64,000 nt of DNA from Ginsengibacter sp963792025 (GTDB taxonomy: Bacteria; Bacteroidota; Bacteroidia; Chitinophagales; Chitinophagaceae), in NCBI GenBank assembly GCA_963792025.1, contig CAWBUS010000007.1, positions 183,142-247,141 of the forward strand, read 5' to 3'. Of this stretch, positions 51,212 to 60,173 are shown in pieces. The notes under the pieces were generated by a model. The model was not told the DNA's origin. It saw only the letters and a list, made by a program, of their open reading frames with translations, and did not search any database. Position 1 is the first letter of the stretch. Each line of letters starts with the position of its first letter. The position numbers and the translations under genes are program-made.

Positions 51212-51455
51212 TTTTTCTTTTATTGGCTTTTAATAATGCAAGATGCTTTTTAAGATTAAAATTTTTCGAAATTCCGCTATCAATTCCTTCCTGGATTGCA
51301 TTTTTGAAAACCTTAATTCGGTTTTCTTCTTCTTCTAATAATCTTAATCCTGCACGAATTACCTCACTCGCATTTTTATATCTTCCTTCGGAAATACTGC
51401 TATCAACAAAATTTTCAAAATAGTCTCCTAAAGACATGGATGTATTTCTTCCCAT
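51204..51455 (-). CDS. parD: ParD-type antitoxin (ribbon-helix-helix)
   Basis: An 83-residue antitoxin of the CC2985/ParD family. It begins MGRNTSMSLGDYFENFVDSS, with the N-terminal ribbon-helix-helix and the NASEVIRAGLRLLEEEENR helix, and a C-terminal toxin-wrapping helix. The frame can be extended upstream to 51515, but the domain begins at 51455. It overlaps parE by 8 bp. A complete two-gene toxin-antitoxin pair. Confidence 0.87.
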   Translation of the reverse strand: MGRNTSMSLGDYFENFVDSSISEGRYKNASEVIRAGLRLLEEEENRIKVFKNAIQEGIDSGISKNFNLKKHLALLKANKRKNG

Positions 51456-51568
51456 TATAATAATTTTTTTTAAAAGTACCAAAATCTGGTAACTTGCACA
51501 AGTGAAATTTTGCAATGTCGGAAGAAAAATTACACAAATGAGGGCAAATCTAAGGGGGAGGGAGGCTC

Positions 51569-51883
51569 TTACGCCTGCGCAGTAGGCCCGCCAAAATTCA
51601 ACGGCAATTCAACGGCCTCAATGTCCTGGATGGTTCCATTAACGGATTCGAACTTTTTTACATTATCTATCATTGCCTTCATGAAGCGCTTGGCATGGGT
51701 AGGCGTTAGAATGATCCTGCTTTTAACCTTACTCTTGGGTGTGCCGGGCATTACGCTTACGAAATCGACAACAAACTCTGCATGGCTATGTGTTATAATG
51801 GCAAGATTTGCATACACTCCTTCGGAAACTTCTTCTGAAATTTCTATGTTAAGTTGATTGGGCTGATCTTTTGGTAAATCCAT
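51569..51883 (-). CDS. DUF3467 protein
   Basis: A 104-residue protein matching DUF3467, from remembered motifs: EEVSEGVYANLAIITHSHAEFVVDF, followed by PKSKVKSRIILTPTHAKRFMKAM. It is cytoplasmic with no known function. A TATTTTTG -7-like element lies about 12 bp upstream. It is separated from the toxin-antitoxin genes and from the SusC/D operon terminator. Confidence 0.82.
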   Translation of the reverse strand: MDLPKDQPNQLNIEISEEVSEGVYANLAIITHSHAEFVVDFVSVMPGTPKSKVKSRIILTPTHAKRFMKAMIDNVKKFESVNGTIQDIEAVELPLNFGGPTAQA

Positions 51884-51955
51884 TTTTATTTTTTACAAAA
51901 ATAACTATTGTAAATCAAGTGACAGAAACCTTAAAAAAATAAAATCATGAGAAAT

Positions 51956-51984
51956 AAAAAAACCGCCCCGTTATAAGAGGCGGT
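51956..51984 (-). terminator. Intrinsic terminator at the end of the susC-susD-DUF1735 operon
   Basis: On the minus strand ACCGCC pairs with GGCGGT (51962-51967 with 51979-51984), followed by TTTTTTT. It lies 22 bp beyond the stop codon of the DUF1735 gene. Confidence 0.88.
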
Positions 51985-52006
51985 CAATATAATCCTCGAA
52001 ACGTAA

Positions 52007-52897
52007 TTATTTGTAATATCGGTCTATAACATACCGGCTAAGCGTTGTGTATTGAAATATATACTCTCCTGTTGCAAAATCAGCTTTTATTATATTTGGA
52101 CCGTCGGTAACCTTAACTCCCGCCGTAGCCATTGTGGCTATATCGTCGGCATTTAATTTTACTTTAAATTGAGTTGGCACCCCAGATGAATCAGTAAAAG
52201 ATATCACATATCTAGGTCCTATATAATATCCACTGGATACTTCAACCTGGGTGGCATTATCTGCTATAAAACTGTTTACATCACCTGTGAACGAAGTGCC
52301 ATCCGGAGGTCCCGACATAACTGGGCTACTCCAACGGCTAAAATCCCAATTATAGTCACCCGCAATAACATTTCCTATTATATTAAAATACATCGTATTC
52401 AAGTTTGAAGTCAAAGCTTTGCCTGAAGCATCTGTAATTGATATTGGTAATAAATAACTTTTCGATGGGTCAACGTTGCTTTGATAAACTTCCAATGTAG
52501 TTGTAGCATATTGCTGACCAGCAGGAATAGTTAGTGATGTCGATGCAAGGGTGTAGGCATCAGTTGGCAAAAGCAGAAAATTAGTTCCGTTTGCTGCATT
52601 GTAAGTTGCTATCAAAGAAGCGTCCACTCCAATTGTTACATTAACGGGACTCTTCGGCAGGTTAACCGACGCTAGATTGGCAGTTATAGTATAACTAGCT
52701 GTATCTGAGCTGAACCTGATATTGTTAGAACTAAAATTTGTCAACCCCCCTTTTATTAAATCAACATGATCCTGCAAGTGCGAAAAATCTGTTTCATTCG
52801 GAAGGCTGTTCTTAAGGCACGAGTCAAGGCTAATGACTAAGGCGCCCGCCATAATCATTATTCCTAAAACCCTGTTTAATTTTATTTTCATATTCAT
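52007..52897 (-). CDS. DUF1735-containing lipoprotein of the SusC/D locus
   Basis: A 296-residue surface lipoprotein. Signal peptide ends in LDSC (lipobox, about residue 27). One BT_3987-like DUF1735 domain covers about 50-165: VNVTIGVDASLIATYNAANG, then LPTDAYTLASTSLTIPAGQQ and a beta-strand pattern ending AGDYNWDF. Such proteins sit after SusD and probably help bind or feed the ligand. The ATG at 52897 or 52891 is the start; 52927-52942 of the longer frame overlaps susD. Last gene before the terminator. Confidence 0.82.
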   Translation of the reverse strand: MNMKIKLNRVLGIMIMAGALVISLDSCLKNSLPNETDFSHLQDHVDLIKGGLTNFSSNNIRFSSDTASYTITANLASVNLPKSPVNVTIGVDASLIATYNAANGTNFLLLPTDAYTLASTSLTIPAGQQYATTTLEVYQSNVDPSKSYLLPISITDASGKALTSNLNTMYFNIIGNVIAGDYNWDFSRWSSPVMSGPPDGTSFTGDVNSFIADNATQVEVSSGYYIGPRYVISFTDSSGVPTQFKVKLNADDIATMATAGVKVTDGPNIIKADFATGEYIFQYTTLSRYVIDRYYK

Positions 52898-52926
52898 ATT
52901 TTTAAGAGTTGAATTGCGGTTACAAG

Positions 52927-54456
52927 TTATTGCATCCACCATATTTTATTTACCTGTTGATTTATAGTTCCTTCGGCGCCCACATTATCGGGATTCCTGG
53001 AGTATTCACTGGTGGGATATAGCCACCGCGTAGGTATTTTAGCTACATCAATATAAGGTGAAACGCTTAATGGAGTATCACCCAAAGGCCCTGAATATGG
53101 TGGGTTTCCGGTATGTAAATAGTCAAATTTCCGGTAATCTGCATATGCAGAAAAATCGTTGATGCTGTTTAATGCAGCCCATTTTTGACGCAGGATAATT
53201 GCCTGTTTATCTAAAACTGTTGTTGCAGTTGCAAAATTAGTCTGTGTATTACCGCCCTGGCTATAATATACTGCAGCGGTATCATCAGCGTTTGGCACTC
53301 CCAGGTATTCGAAAGATGATTTAATACCTTGTTGATATAGAGTAACAGCATCTGCTGGAGCATTAATGTAACCTAATACAGTAGCCTCGGCTTGCAAAAA
53401 ATAACTTTCAGATGCCAACATCATTACGGCAGGAGCAGTTGGGCCTTTAAGTATTCCCGGGCCAAAAATTGAATATTTACCATTAACGGGATTGCCATTA
53501 GCTAAACCCAACTTAATACCAACAAAATTATTGGTGCCAGGTACCGGGGCAAATTCGCGGCTCAGCCTAGGATCATTATTATCTTTATAGAAATTGACAG
53601 CGAAGTCATTTGCACCCCAAAAATCGCCAAAGCTGGATACCGGCTGCTGGCTTAAATTATAAAATCGTTGCCAGAACGGATTGCCTTGCCCTGTAGAATT
53701 AACATAACCCGGCTGCACCAGCGCATCTTCAGTTAAAAAACCATCTTGCTCAGCTGCTGTCGCCGCCTTAGCAGTTTGAAAAAAGTCTGGTGGGGTAGCT
53801 AATTGTGACATACGCAACACCATTCTCAGGCGAACTGTATTGGCGAATTGAATCCATAAAGTTTTATCTCCCCCAAACATAATGTCGGATGTCGCACCTA
53901 CAGTTGTACCCGCACTATTTATAAGGTCAATACCTCTTTGAATGTCAATCAAACAACTATCGTATACGTCCATTCCTTTGGAATAAGTTGGTCTTAATGA
54001 AAGAGCGCCTCTCAATGCGTCAGCATAGGGAACATCGTTCCATAAATCCACAAGGTATTGCATATTATACGACTTCATTATGCGGCCAGCGCCTTCCAAA
54101 AATGGCTGTGCGGTAGCATTGGATTTATCGATTATATATTGGTAATCTTCGAGGTTATCATACACTGACTGCCAAAGGCCATCTCCAAAATCTGTAGTCA
54201 TTTTATAGGTATAACCAGGGTCATTGCCGTTAATCGCATAACTTCCGCTTACGGCCCATGAATCCATCCACTCGCTAAGTGCAGTTGGGCCGGGGTACCA
54301 ATTGGCTACCGTGGTGGCTAAAGCTGACGGTAATACCAGGCTCGGATCGGCAGAAGTTGACTGGTTGGGATTGGTATTCACATTGAGATATCCCTTCTTA
54401 CATCCCATGCCTGCCAATAGTGAGATGGTAGTTAGTATTAAAAATATTTTTTTCAT
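52927..54456 (-). CDS. SusD/RagB-like ligand-binding lipoprotein (SusD-like_2 type)
   Basis: Surface lipoprotein that covers the SusC channel and captures the ligand. 509 residues. Signal peptide ends in AGMGC (Cys19). The mature N-terminus NVNTNPNQSTSADPSLVLPSA and WYPGPTALSEWMDSWAVSG match the SusD-like_2 family rather than classical starch SusD. The C-terminal region has KIPTRWLYPTSEYSRNPDNV. It lies 28 bp downstream of susC on the same strand. The ligand (glycan, peptide or other) is not indicated by neighbours. Confidence 0.9.
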   Translation of the reverse strand: MKKIFLILTTISLLAGMGCKKGYLNVNTNPNQSTSADPSLVLPSALATTVANWYPGPTALSEWMDSWAVSGSYAINGNDPGYTYKMTTDFGDGLWQSVYDNLEDYQYIIDKSNATAQPFLEGAGRIMKSYNMQYLVDLWNDVPYADALRGALSLRPTYSKGMDVYDSCLIDIQRGIDLINSAGTTVGATSDIMFGGDKTLWIQFANTVRLRMVLRMSQLATPPDFFQTAKAATAAEQDGFLTEDALVQPGYVNSTGQGNPFWQRFYNLSQQPVSSFGDFWGANDFAVNFYKDNNDPRLSREFAPVPGTNNFVGIKLGLANGNPVNGKYSIFGPGILKGPTAPAVMMLASESYFLQAEATVLGYINAPADAVTLYQQGIKSSFEYLGVPNADDTAAVYYSQGGNTQTNFATATTVLDKQAIILRQKWAALNSINDFSAYADYRKFDYLHTGNPPYSGPLGDTPLSVSPYIDVAKIPTRWLYPTSEYSRNPDNVGAEGTINQQVNKIWWMQ

Positions 54457-54484
54457 TTTATTAATTTTCAGTTAACTGTTTATT

Positions 54485-57400
54485 TTAAAATGTGATATTA
54501 ACATTAGCACCGAAAATACGGGTCGGAGGAAGCTGGTTAATATCGGTAGTACCAATAGTGTTATCGGTTGTATTAGCGAATTCAGGATCTGTCCAAACAT
54601 TGTCTTTTGCCCTGAAAGCAAAAAGATTACGTCCCACTATAGCTACAGACATTTGTTTTATAAAAGAATTATTTCCGAAGATATTTTTTGGCAAAGTATA
54701 TGAGAGCGATACTTCACGAATCTTCCAGAAATCAGCGCTGTTCATATATGTGCTTCCTACGTTATTCCAGGTACTGGCCCAGAAGTCGTTATTGCCGTTC
54801 TTAACGGCAACGTCTGTATTTGCTACGTACTTACCCGTTCCGTCGTCGTAAGATGAGTTGGGAATTACAAACGGCTGGCGGCCTGATTGTGCAGAATACC
54901 ACGAAACGCCAGTGAAATCTAACGCATTTCCGATACTGTTGTAGATCACAGCGCCAAACCTTCCTTCTGCCAAAACAGATAAGGTTAAACCCTTGTAACT
55001 TACACTGGTGTGTAAACCAAGTATGTAAGGAGGATTGGAAGTACCGTAATCTTTTAAATTAGCATCCGGAGTAGGAAACCCTGTAAGTTTATTTACAATA
55101 ATTCTTCCCTCGGGATCTCTCATCCAATCTGAAACTTTTATTTGTGGGAAAGCCGCCCCTTTCACTACGTATGTATTATTGCCTAAGGAAAAATTATCTA
55201 TACCAGGATATAGTGATATTACCTTATTCTCATTATAAGCAAAATTAGTTCCAATGTCCCATCTAAAGCCGGATTTACTGCTAACAGGGGTGACGTTCAG
55301 ATCTATTTCAATACCTTTGTTTTGCATTTCACCACTGTTTAAGAGTGCAGATGTAAATCCGGTTGTAGAACTCACCTGTACCGGAAGCGTTTGATTTACC
55401 GTATTAGACTGGTAAACGGCCGCTTTCAATGTAATTTTGTTCTTTAAAAAACCCAGGTCAAGAGCTATTTGCTTTTCAGTGGTAAACTCAGGTTTTATTA
55501 AGCGATTATTTAAAGCGTTGGAAACCGTAAAGCCTGCCGTGCCACCATAAGGAAAGTTAGTAGCAGTGTTAAATACATTATCAAGGCTGTACGGGCCTAC
55601 GCTCACATTACCTGTTTTACCAATAGCTGCACTTAATTTACCGTAAGCCAAAACATTATTATCTCTCAAGCCGGGAATAGCGTCTGTAAAAACAAACGAA
55701 ACATCACCAGCCGGGTAATTATAGCTTCTTAATTTCGGATCAAGCCGTGAATCCCAGTCGTTACGGAAAGAACCGTGAACAAAAAGATAATCGTGATACC
55801 CAATAGTAAGGTCTGCAAAAGCGCCAATTTTCCTGTAATCACTTAAGTTTTCATATACGTTAGGCGATCCTACCCTGTTTGATATATTGTAAAAATCGGG
55901 TATTACCAATTGAGCCGCAGAGGTATTAAAGTCCCTTTGAGTTTCATCGAAAGTTGTTGCTCCTAATACCAATTTAGTGGAGAAATCTTTAAACCTTTTA
56001 TCAAAATTGGCAAATACGTTAGCAGTAAGTCGCTGGTTGTATTCAAACGCATCATAGTCTGTCGCAGGAGCATCCGCGGTTCCTCTACCTGAACCATAGA
56101 CATCTGCCTTCGCCCAATCAGCAAACGTAAAGGCTTCGCTGGTGTATTTTTGAGAAAGGTCATAGCGGGTAATGGCTGCAGTGGCAGATAAGCTGAACCA
56201 GTCAGCTACTTTATAAGAAAGACTCAGATTACCAATCAAGGTGTTTCTTTTGGCGTCAAATCTTGATTCATCAATTTGCCACCATGGATTGCCATAATAA
56301 GCATTAAAATATCCGTTTGGATTTGCGAATGGATCGGTTTGCCAGTTCCTGTAATCTCTCAAATCAACACTGGCTGGTGTATTAAGCAGCGTCCAATAGA
56401 CAGCCCTGTTCTGGAAATAAGAACCGCCAAAACCACCCGCTGTAGTAGACGGCCCGGTATTAACCGAGAAAGAACCGGGTGTTGTATTGGAATGCTGAAC
56501 GGTATAATCTACAGCATAACTGGCGGTTAATCTTCCAAAATCCCTTGACCCGTTGATGCGAAAGGCATCCCTGTGATTTTTATCTTTAGGAACCGTACCT
56601 TTTATATCAACGTCCTGCAGACTGATGAAAAAGCGGCTTTTATCATCACCTCCGGAAATTGACAGATCGTTCTGTTCAGTGATTCCTTTATCGAAGAATT
56701 TAAGCTTGGCGTTAGGCTTTGCGGAATAAGTACCATGTTGCAAAACAGTATCGGATGTGCCATCAGCGTTATAAACGACCACCGGTGCTCCCAGTATTAT
56801 CGGAGCGCCGTTAAACCTGGGACCATAATTCTGGTTTTCATAGCTTACGTAAGGCACAACAGGGTTTTCCGGAAAATAAAATACGCCGTCACCTGATAAT
56901 TCACCCCCGTATTGCCCAAACAAATTTTGCAGTTTTGGCAGGTAAGCCACTTCCTGTACTTCGGTAGTATTACTATAATTAATAGTAGGCTTTCCTTTGG
57001 TTCCTTTTTTGGTAGTAACAATAATTACCCCGTTCGAACCATCAGAACCATAAATTGCGGAAGCACTACCTCCTTTTAAAACTGATATTGTTTCTACATC
57101 GTTAGGATTCAACTGGGCTAATAAAGTACCGCCCTGGTCTCTTGACATTACAATATCATCAATTACCACGAGGGCCTGGTTATTACCTAAGATTGACCGG
57201 TTACCTCTTAGCGTAATCCTTGTATTTTGATTTACGCTGCTGTTAACGTTGGTAATCTGCAGGCCCGAAACTTTACCGGATAAACCAGTTGCAATGTTGG
57301 TAACCTTACCTTGCGTAAGCTCTTTATTGTCAATTTTTGCAATTGACGTACCTAAAGATTTGGGATCACGCTTAATACCATAACCGGTAATAGTTACCGT

Positions 57401-57700
57401 TGATAGTTCGGCGCTGTTTCTTCTTAAAATAATATTAGCAACACCCGCCACCGGAACAGCTTTAACACCATTAAAACCCGTTGCGGTAAAAGTTAAGGTA
57501 CCATTACCCCGCATTTTAATTGTGAAATTACCGTTAGCATCGGCGGTTGTCGCGTTCCTGGTACCTGTTTCAGTAATAGTTGCAAATGGTACAGGTGCTC
57601 CTGAATCATCCTTTACGCTACCAGAAACGCCAAAGGTTTGCGCCATTGCAAATACTCCGCTGAGCATAAGCAAAGCAAATAACATTAGAAATTTTCTCAT
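54485..57700 (-). CDS. SusC/RagA-like TonB-dependent outer-membrane transporter
   Basis: A 1071-residue TonB-dependent transporter of the SusC family. Signal peptide (residues 1-20, FAMAQ), then a carboxypeptidase-regulatory-like domain (about 22-95) and the plug: STVTITGYGIKRDPKSLG, ALVVIDDIVMSRD and SVLKGGSASAIYGSDGSNGVI. The rest is a beta-barrel ending IFGANVNITF. The ATG at 57700 is chosen because the signal peptide starts there (MRKFLMLFALLML). The ExbBD pair at 28.9 kb could energise it. A good promoter lies at 57725-57755. Confidence 0.95.
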   Translation of the reverse strand: MRKFLMLFALLMLSGVFAMAQTFGVSGSVKDDSGAPVPFATITETGTRNATTADANGNFTIKMRGNGTLTFTATGFNGVKAVPVAGVANIILRRNSAELSTVTITGYGIKRDPKSLGTSIAKIDNKELTQGKVTNIATGLSGKVSGLQITNVNSSVNQNTRITLRGNRSILGNNQALVVIDDIVMSRDQGGTLLAQLNPNDVETISVLKGGSASAIYGSDGSNGVIIVTTKKGTKGKPTINYSNTTEVQEVAYLPKLQNLFGQYGGELSGDGVFYFPENPVVPYVSYENQNYGPRFNGAPIILGAPVVVYNADGTSDTVLQHGTYSAKPNAKLKFFDKGITEQNDLSISGGDDKSRFFISLQDVDIKGTVPKDKNHRDAFRINGSRDFGRLTASYAVDYTVQHSNTTPGSFSVNTGPSTTAGGFGGSYFQNRAVYWTLLNTPASVDLRDYRNWQTDPFANPNGYFNAYYGNPWWQIDESRFDAKRNTLIGNLSLSYKVADWFSLSATAAITRYDLSQKYTSEAFTFADWAKADVYGSGRGTADAPATDYDAFEYNQRLTANVFANFDKRFKDFSTKLVLGATTFDETQRDFNTSAAQLVIPDFYNISNRVGSPNVYENLSDYRKIGAFADLTIGYHDYLFVHGSFRNDWDSRLDPKLRSYNYPAGDVSFVFTDAIPGLRDNNVLAYGKLSAAIGKTGNVSVGPYSLDNVFNTATNFPYGGTAGFTVSNALNNRLIKPEFTTEKQIALDLGFLKNKITLKAAVYQSNTVNQTLPVQVSSTTGFTSALLNSGEMQNKGIEIDLNVTPVSSKSGFRWDIGTNFAYNENKVISLYPGIDNFSLGNNTYVVKGAAFPQIKVSDWMRDPEGRIIVNKLTGFPTPDANLKDYGTSNPPYILGLHTSVSYKGLTLSVLAEGRFGAVIYNSIGNALDFTGVSWYSAQSGRQPFVIPNSSYDDGTGKYVANTDVAVKNGNNDFWASTWNNVGSTYMNSADFWKIREVSLSYTLPKNIFGNNSFIKQMSVAIVGRNLFAFRAKDNVWTDPEFANTTDNTIGTTDINQLPPTRIFGANVNITF

Positions 57701-58224
57701 GTGTGATTTAGTTTTATGAATTCGCAAATATATGTCTCTTGTAAAAAGAAGCAAAAAAAATGTTAATTAATGATTATTTCACATTAATTACTTAGTGAGG
57801 ACACATAGAAAAGATATTATGCTGCTTACTTTAACTTTTTTTTAAAAAATTAAAATTTAATGAAAGTTCGTCGAATAAGTTTAGTCTAAAGAAGACTTTT
57901 ATTAGAAGTTTGTCTTACTGGATGGCGCATTAGTTAAATATTAATCAAACTGCCATATCTTTCAACATTCAAAGGTGTAATTTTTTTCAGTATAAGACAC
58001 AAGACAAATTAAGTGCAGGTATATAGATAGTGCATGGATGGAGCATACTAAAGGCATGGATAGAGTATGAGGAGAGTATGAAAAATTCTAAAAAAGCTTC
58101 GTGCAGGAAGAGAAGGTGCAGGGATTGCTAAAATGTCGGCATAAGATGGCTTGTTCAGGCCGTATATTAGCTCTGTTATTTTCATTTTGGGCTCGGTTTT
58201 GACAGGTAAATTCAAAAATTTAAT
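57701..58224. other. 524-bp divergent intergenic region between susC and the isoaspartyl peptidase gene
   Basis: Contains the susC promoter (57725-57755) and a quasi-repeated stretch at 58030-58080 in which GCATGGATgGAGcATaCTA and GCATGGATaGAGtATGAGG recur, followed by GAGAGTATG. A 60-codon minus-strand frame at 58048-58230 has no protein signature and is not called. No sigma/anti-sigma or sensor gene sits next to the SusC/D operon. Confidence 0.55.
57725..57755 (-). promoter_or_regulatory. Promoter of the susC operon (TTTG -33, TATATTTG -7)
   Basis: On the minus strand TTTG (57755-57752) and TATATTTG (57732-57725) are 19 nt apart, the Bacteroidota consensus layout. It lies 24 nt before the susC ATG at 57700, which supports that start. 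Confidence 0.7.
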
Positions 58225-59175
58225 ATGCAAAAGTTTTCAATTGCCATTCATGGCGGTGCCGGTACCATTATGAAAGAACATTTGACGCCAGAATTGGAAG
58301 CTGAATATAGAAAAGCCCTGAAGGAATCACTGGATGCAGGTTACTTGGTTTTGTCCGCCGGAGGTTCGGCTGTAAACGCCGTAAAAGCTGCGGTGGCAAT
58401 GCTGGAAGACAATGTTCTGTTTAATGCCGGGCGCGGTTCTGTATTTACCCACAAGGGTTTACATGAGATGGATGCGGCTATTATGGATGGAAACACCTTG
58501 GCTGCCGGGGCGGTTGCCGGTGTTAAAAACATTCGTAATCCTGTAGAACTTGCGGAAAAAGTGATGTTGCATAGCGGTCATGTTTTTTTAGGTGGTGAAG
58601 GCGCAAATGAATTTGCAGTAACGCAGGGAATGAAGTTCGAACCCGACGAATATTTTTACTCTGACTTCCGTTATAAACAATGGAAAGAAATAAGCGGCAG
58701 TGATTTGTACCAACTGGATCACAGTGTTGATAGAACTGAAAGCGAAATAAAAGATAAAAAGTTTGGGACTGTTGGGGCGGTCGCATGCGATAGTTATGGA
58801 AATGTGGCAGCGGCAACATCAACGGGCGGCATGACCAATAAACAATTTGGAAGAATAGGTGACAGTCCGGTGATAGGTGCGGGAACATACGCCAATAATA
58901 ACACCTGTGCAATTTCGTGTACCGGTCACGGTGAGATCTTTATTAAGGCTGTTGCCGCATATGATGTAAGTTGCCTTATGGAGTATAAAAACATGAACCT
59001 TCGGGAAGCCTGTGAAGAAGTGGTAATGAAAAAATTAGTTGCATTACACGGAGAGGGAGGGCTAATAGGAACGGATCCTAAAGGCAATGTGGCACTGGTT
59101 TTTAATAGCCCTGGAATGTATCGTGGATTTAAGAATAACAATGGAGAGAATCTAATCGCTATTTATGGAGGTTGA
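58225..59175 (+). CDS. iaaA: Isoaspartyl peptidase / plant-type L-asparaginase (Ntn hydrolase)
   Basis: Cleaves isoaspartyl dipeptides and L-asparagine. 316 residues, a precursor that self-cleaves before Thr182 in KFGTVGAVACD, which becomes the N-terminal nucleophile of the second subunit. N-terminal marker IAIHGGAGTI, then AGRGSVF and a TSTGGMTNKQFGRIGDSPVIGAGTYA segment after the cut. Neither a signal peptide nor a partner is seen. ispD follows 15 bp downstream, so the two may be co-transcribed. Confidence 0.92.
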   Translation: MQKFSIAIHGGAGTIMKEHLTPELEAEYRKALKESLDAGYLVLSAGGSAVNAVKAAVAMLEDNVLFNAGRGSVFTHKGLHEMDAAIMDGNTLAAGAVAGVKNIRNPVELAEKVMLHSGHVFLGGEGANEFAVTQGMKFEPDEYFYSDFRYKQWKEISGSDLYQLDHSVDRTESEIKDKKFGTVGAVACDSYGNVAAATSTGGMTNKQFGRIGDSPVIGAGTYANNNTCAISCTGHGEIFIKAVAAYDVSCLMEYKNMNLREACEEVVMKKLVALHGEGGLIGTDPKGNVALVFNSPGMYRGFKNNNGENLIAIYGG

Positions 59176-59190
59176 TTTTGTAAAAAAGAT

Positions 59191-59856
59191 ATGAAGAAAT
59201 TTGCTGTTATAGTCGCAGGAGGAAAGGGAACAAGAATGAATAGTGATATTCCTAAACAGTTCTTATTATTAAAAAACAAGCCTGTATTATATTATACAAT
59301 AAAAGCGTTCCTGGATGCCTACGACAATATAGAAATCATATTAGTGCTCCCTGAAGAACACATTGGCAAGGGACGTGAAATTATCGATGGATATTTCGAT
59401 CCCTCACGGATACGCATAACCGCAGGAGGAAGAACGCGGTTTCATTCTGTTCAAAACGGACTTTCGCTTATACACGAAGAAAGCATCATTTTCGTTCATG
59501 ATGGTGTTCGATGCCTGGTTACTGGTGACCTTATAAGAAAGTGTTATGAAATCGCTCTCGCAGAAGGGAATGCGATTCCCGCTTTGGAATGCGGCGATAG
59601 TGTGAGATTATTAACTAACAGTGGTAACAAAATCGTTGACAGAAATAAAGTAAAACTCATTCAAACGCCGCAGACTTTCCACAGCAAAATTTTATTACCG
59701 GCTTATAAAATTGATTATAAAGACAAGTATACGGATGAAGCTTCGGTTGTTGAGGCTTTCGGTCTTGCCATAAATTTAATTGAGGGCCAACGCAATAACA
59801 TTAAAATTACAACGCTTTTGGATTTGCGTTTGGCAGAAATGTTATTGCCTGAATAA
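59191..59856 (+). CDS. ispD: 2-C-methyl-D-erythritol 4-phosphate cytidylyltransferase
   Basis: Third step of the MEP isoprenoid pathway: joins CTP to MEP. 221 residues, normal length. It has VAGGKGTRMNSDIPKQFLLL, the CTP-binding loop with Arg and Lys, IIFVHDGVRCLVT, and LIQTPQTFHSKIL with the conserved C-terminal TDEASVVEAFGL region. It starts 15 bp after the isoaspartyl peptidase gene. Its end overlaps a decayed gene on the opposite strand. Confidence 0.94.
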   Translation: MKKFAVIVAGGKGTRMNSDIPKQFLLLKNKPVLYYTIKAFLDAYDNIEIILVLPEEHIGKGREIIDGYFDPSRIRITAGGRTRFHSVQNGLSLIHEESIIFVHDGVRCLVTGDLIRKCYEIALAEGNAIPALECGDSVRLLTNSGNKIVDRNKVKLIQTPQTFHSKILLPAYKIDYKDKYTDEASVVEAFGLAINLIEGQRNNIKITTLLDLRLAEMLLPE

Positions 59857-60149
59857 TTTTGCATTCGCCGGAAGTTGATTCATTTTTGTTCCCGGATATT
59901 TTTCCAGTACAGCCAAAACTCTTATAAAAAAAAAGCAACGCTGCTGATATTGCTTGCCTCAAAATCGAGTGTCAAATTTTCTCCTCCATGTTCTTTTATA
60001 AATCGTTCAATCATAAGATGAGAAGCGCCCGAGGGTCTTCCATCAGGATCTTTACCGAAGGCATATACTAAGCCGTTGGCTACTGTATTAATACAGCGGT
60101 TCCATTTTTGTTTATCAATATTCGCCTGCGGCAGATACGAAATTTTCAA
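59842..60149 (-). pseudogene. Remnant of a larger gene: internal deletion and two frameshifts
   Basis: The readable start (60149 on) is MKISYLPQANIDKQKWNRC, then NTVANGLVYA, the N-terminus of a Bacteroidota family of about 300 residues resembling GNAT/FemAB transferases (from memory). The next residues, GKDPDGRPSGASHLMIERFI and EHGGENLTLDFEASNISS, belong to that family's last third, so most of the middle is deleted in frame. The frame then breaks in a T9 run (59926-59934): T8 gives FFYKSFGCTGK. It breaks again in an A5 run (59899-59903): A4 gives YPGTKMNQLPANAKLFRQ, ending at 59842. No working protein is expected. Confidence 0.75.
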
Positions 60150-60173
60150 TCTAATTTTTCTTAAACGAAACTT

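Noticed and set aside
58048..58230. 60-codon minus-strand frame in the susC-iaaA gap
   Set aside because: No recognisable pattern and it overlaps the start of the isoaspartyl peptidase gene.
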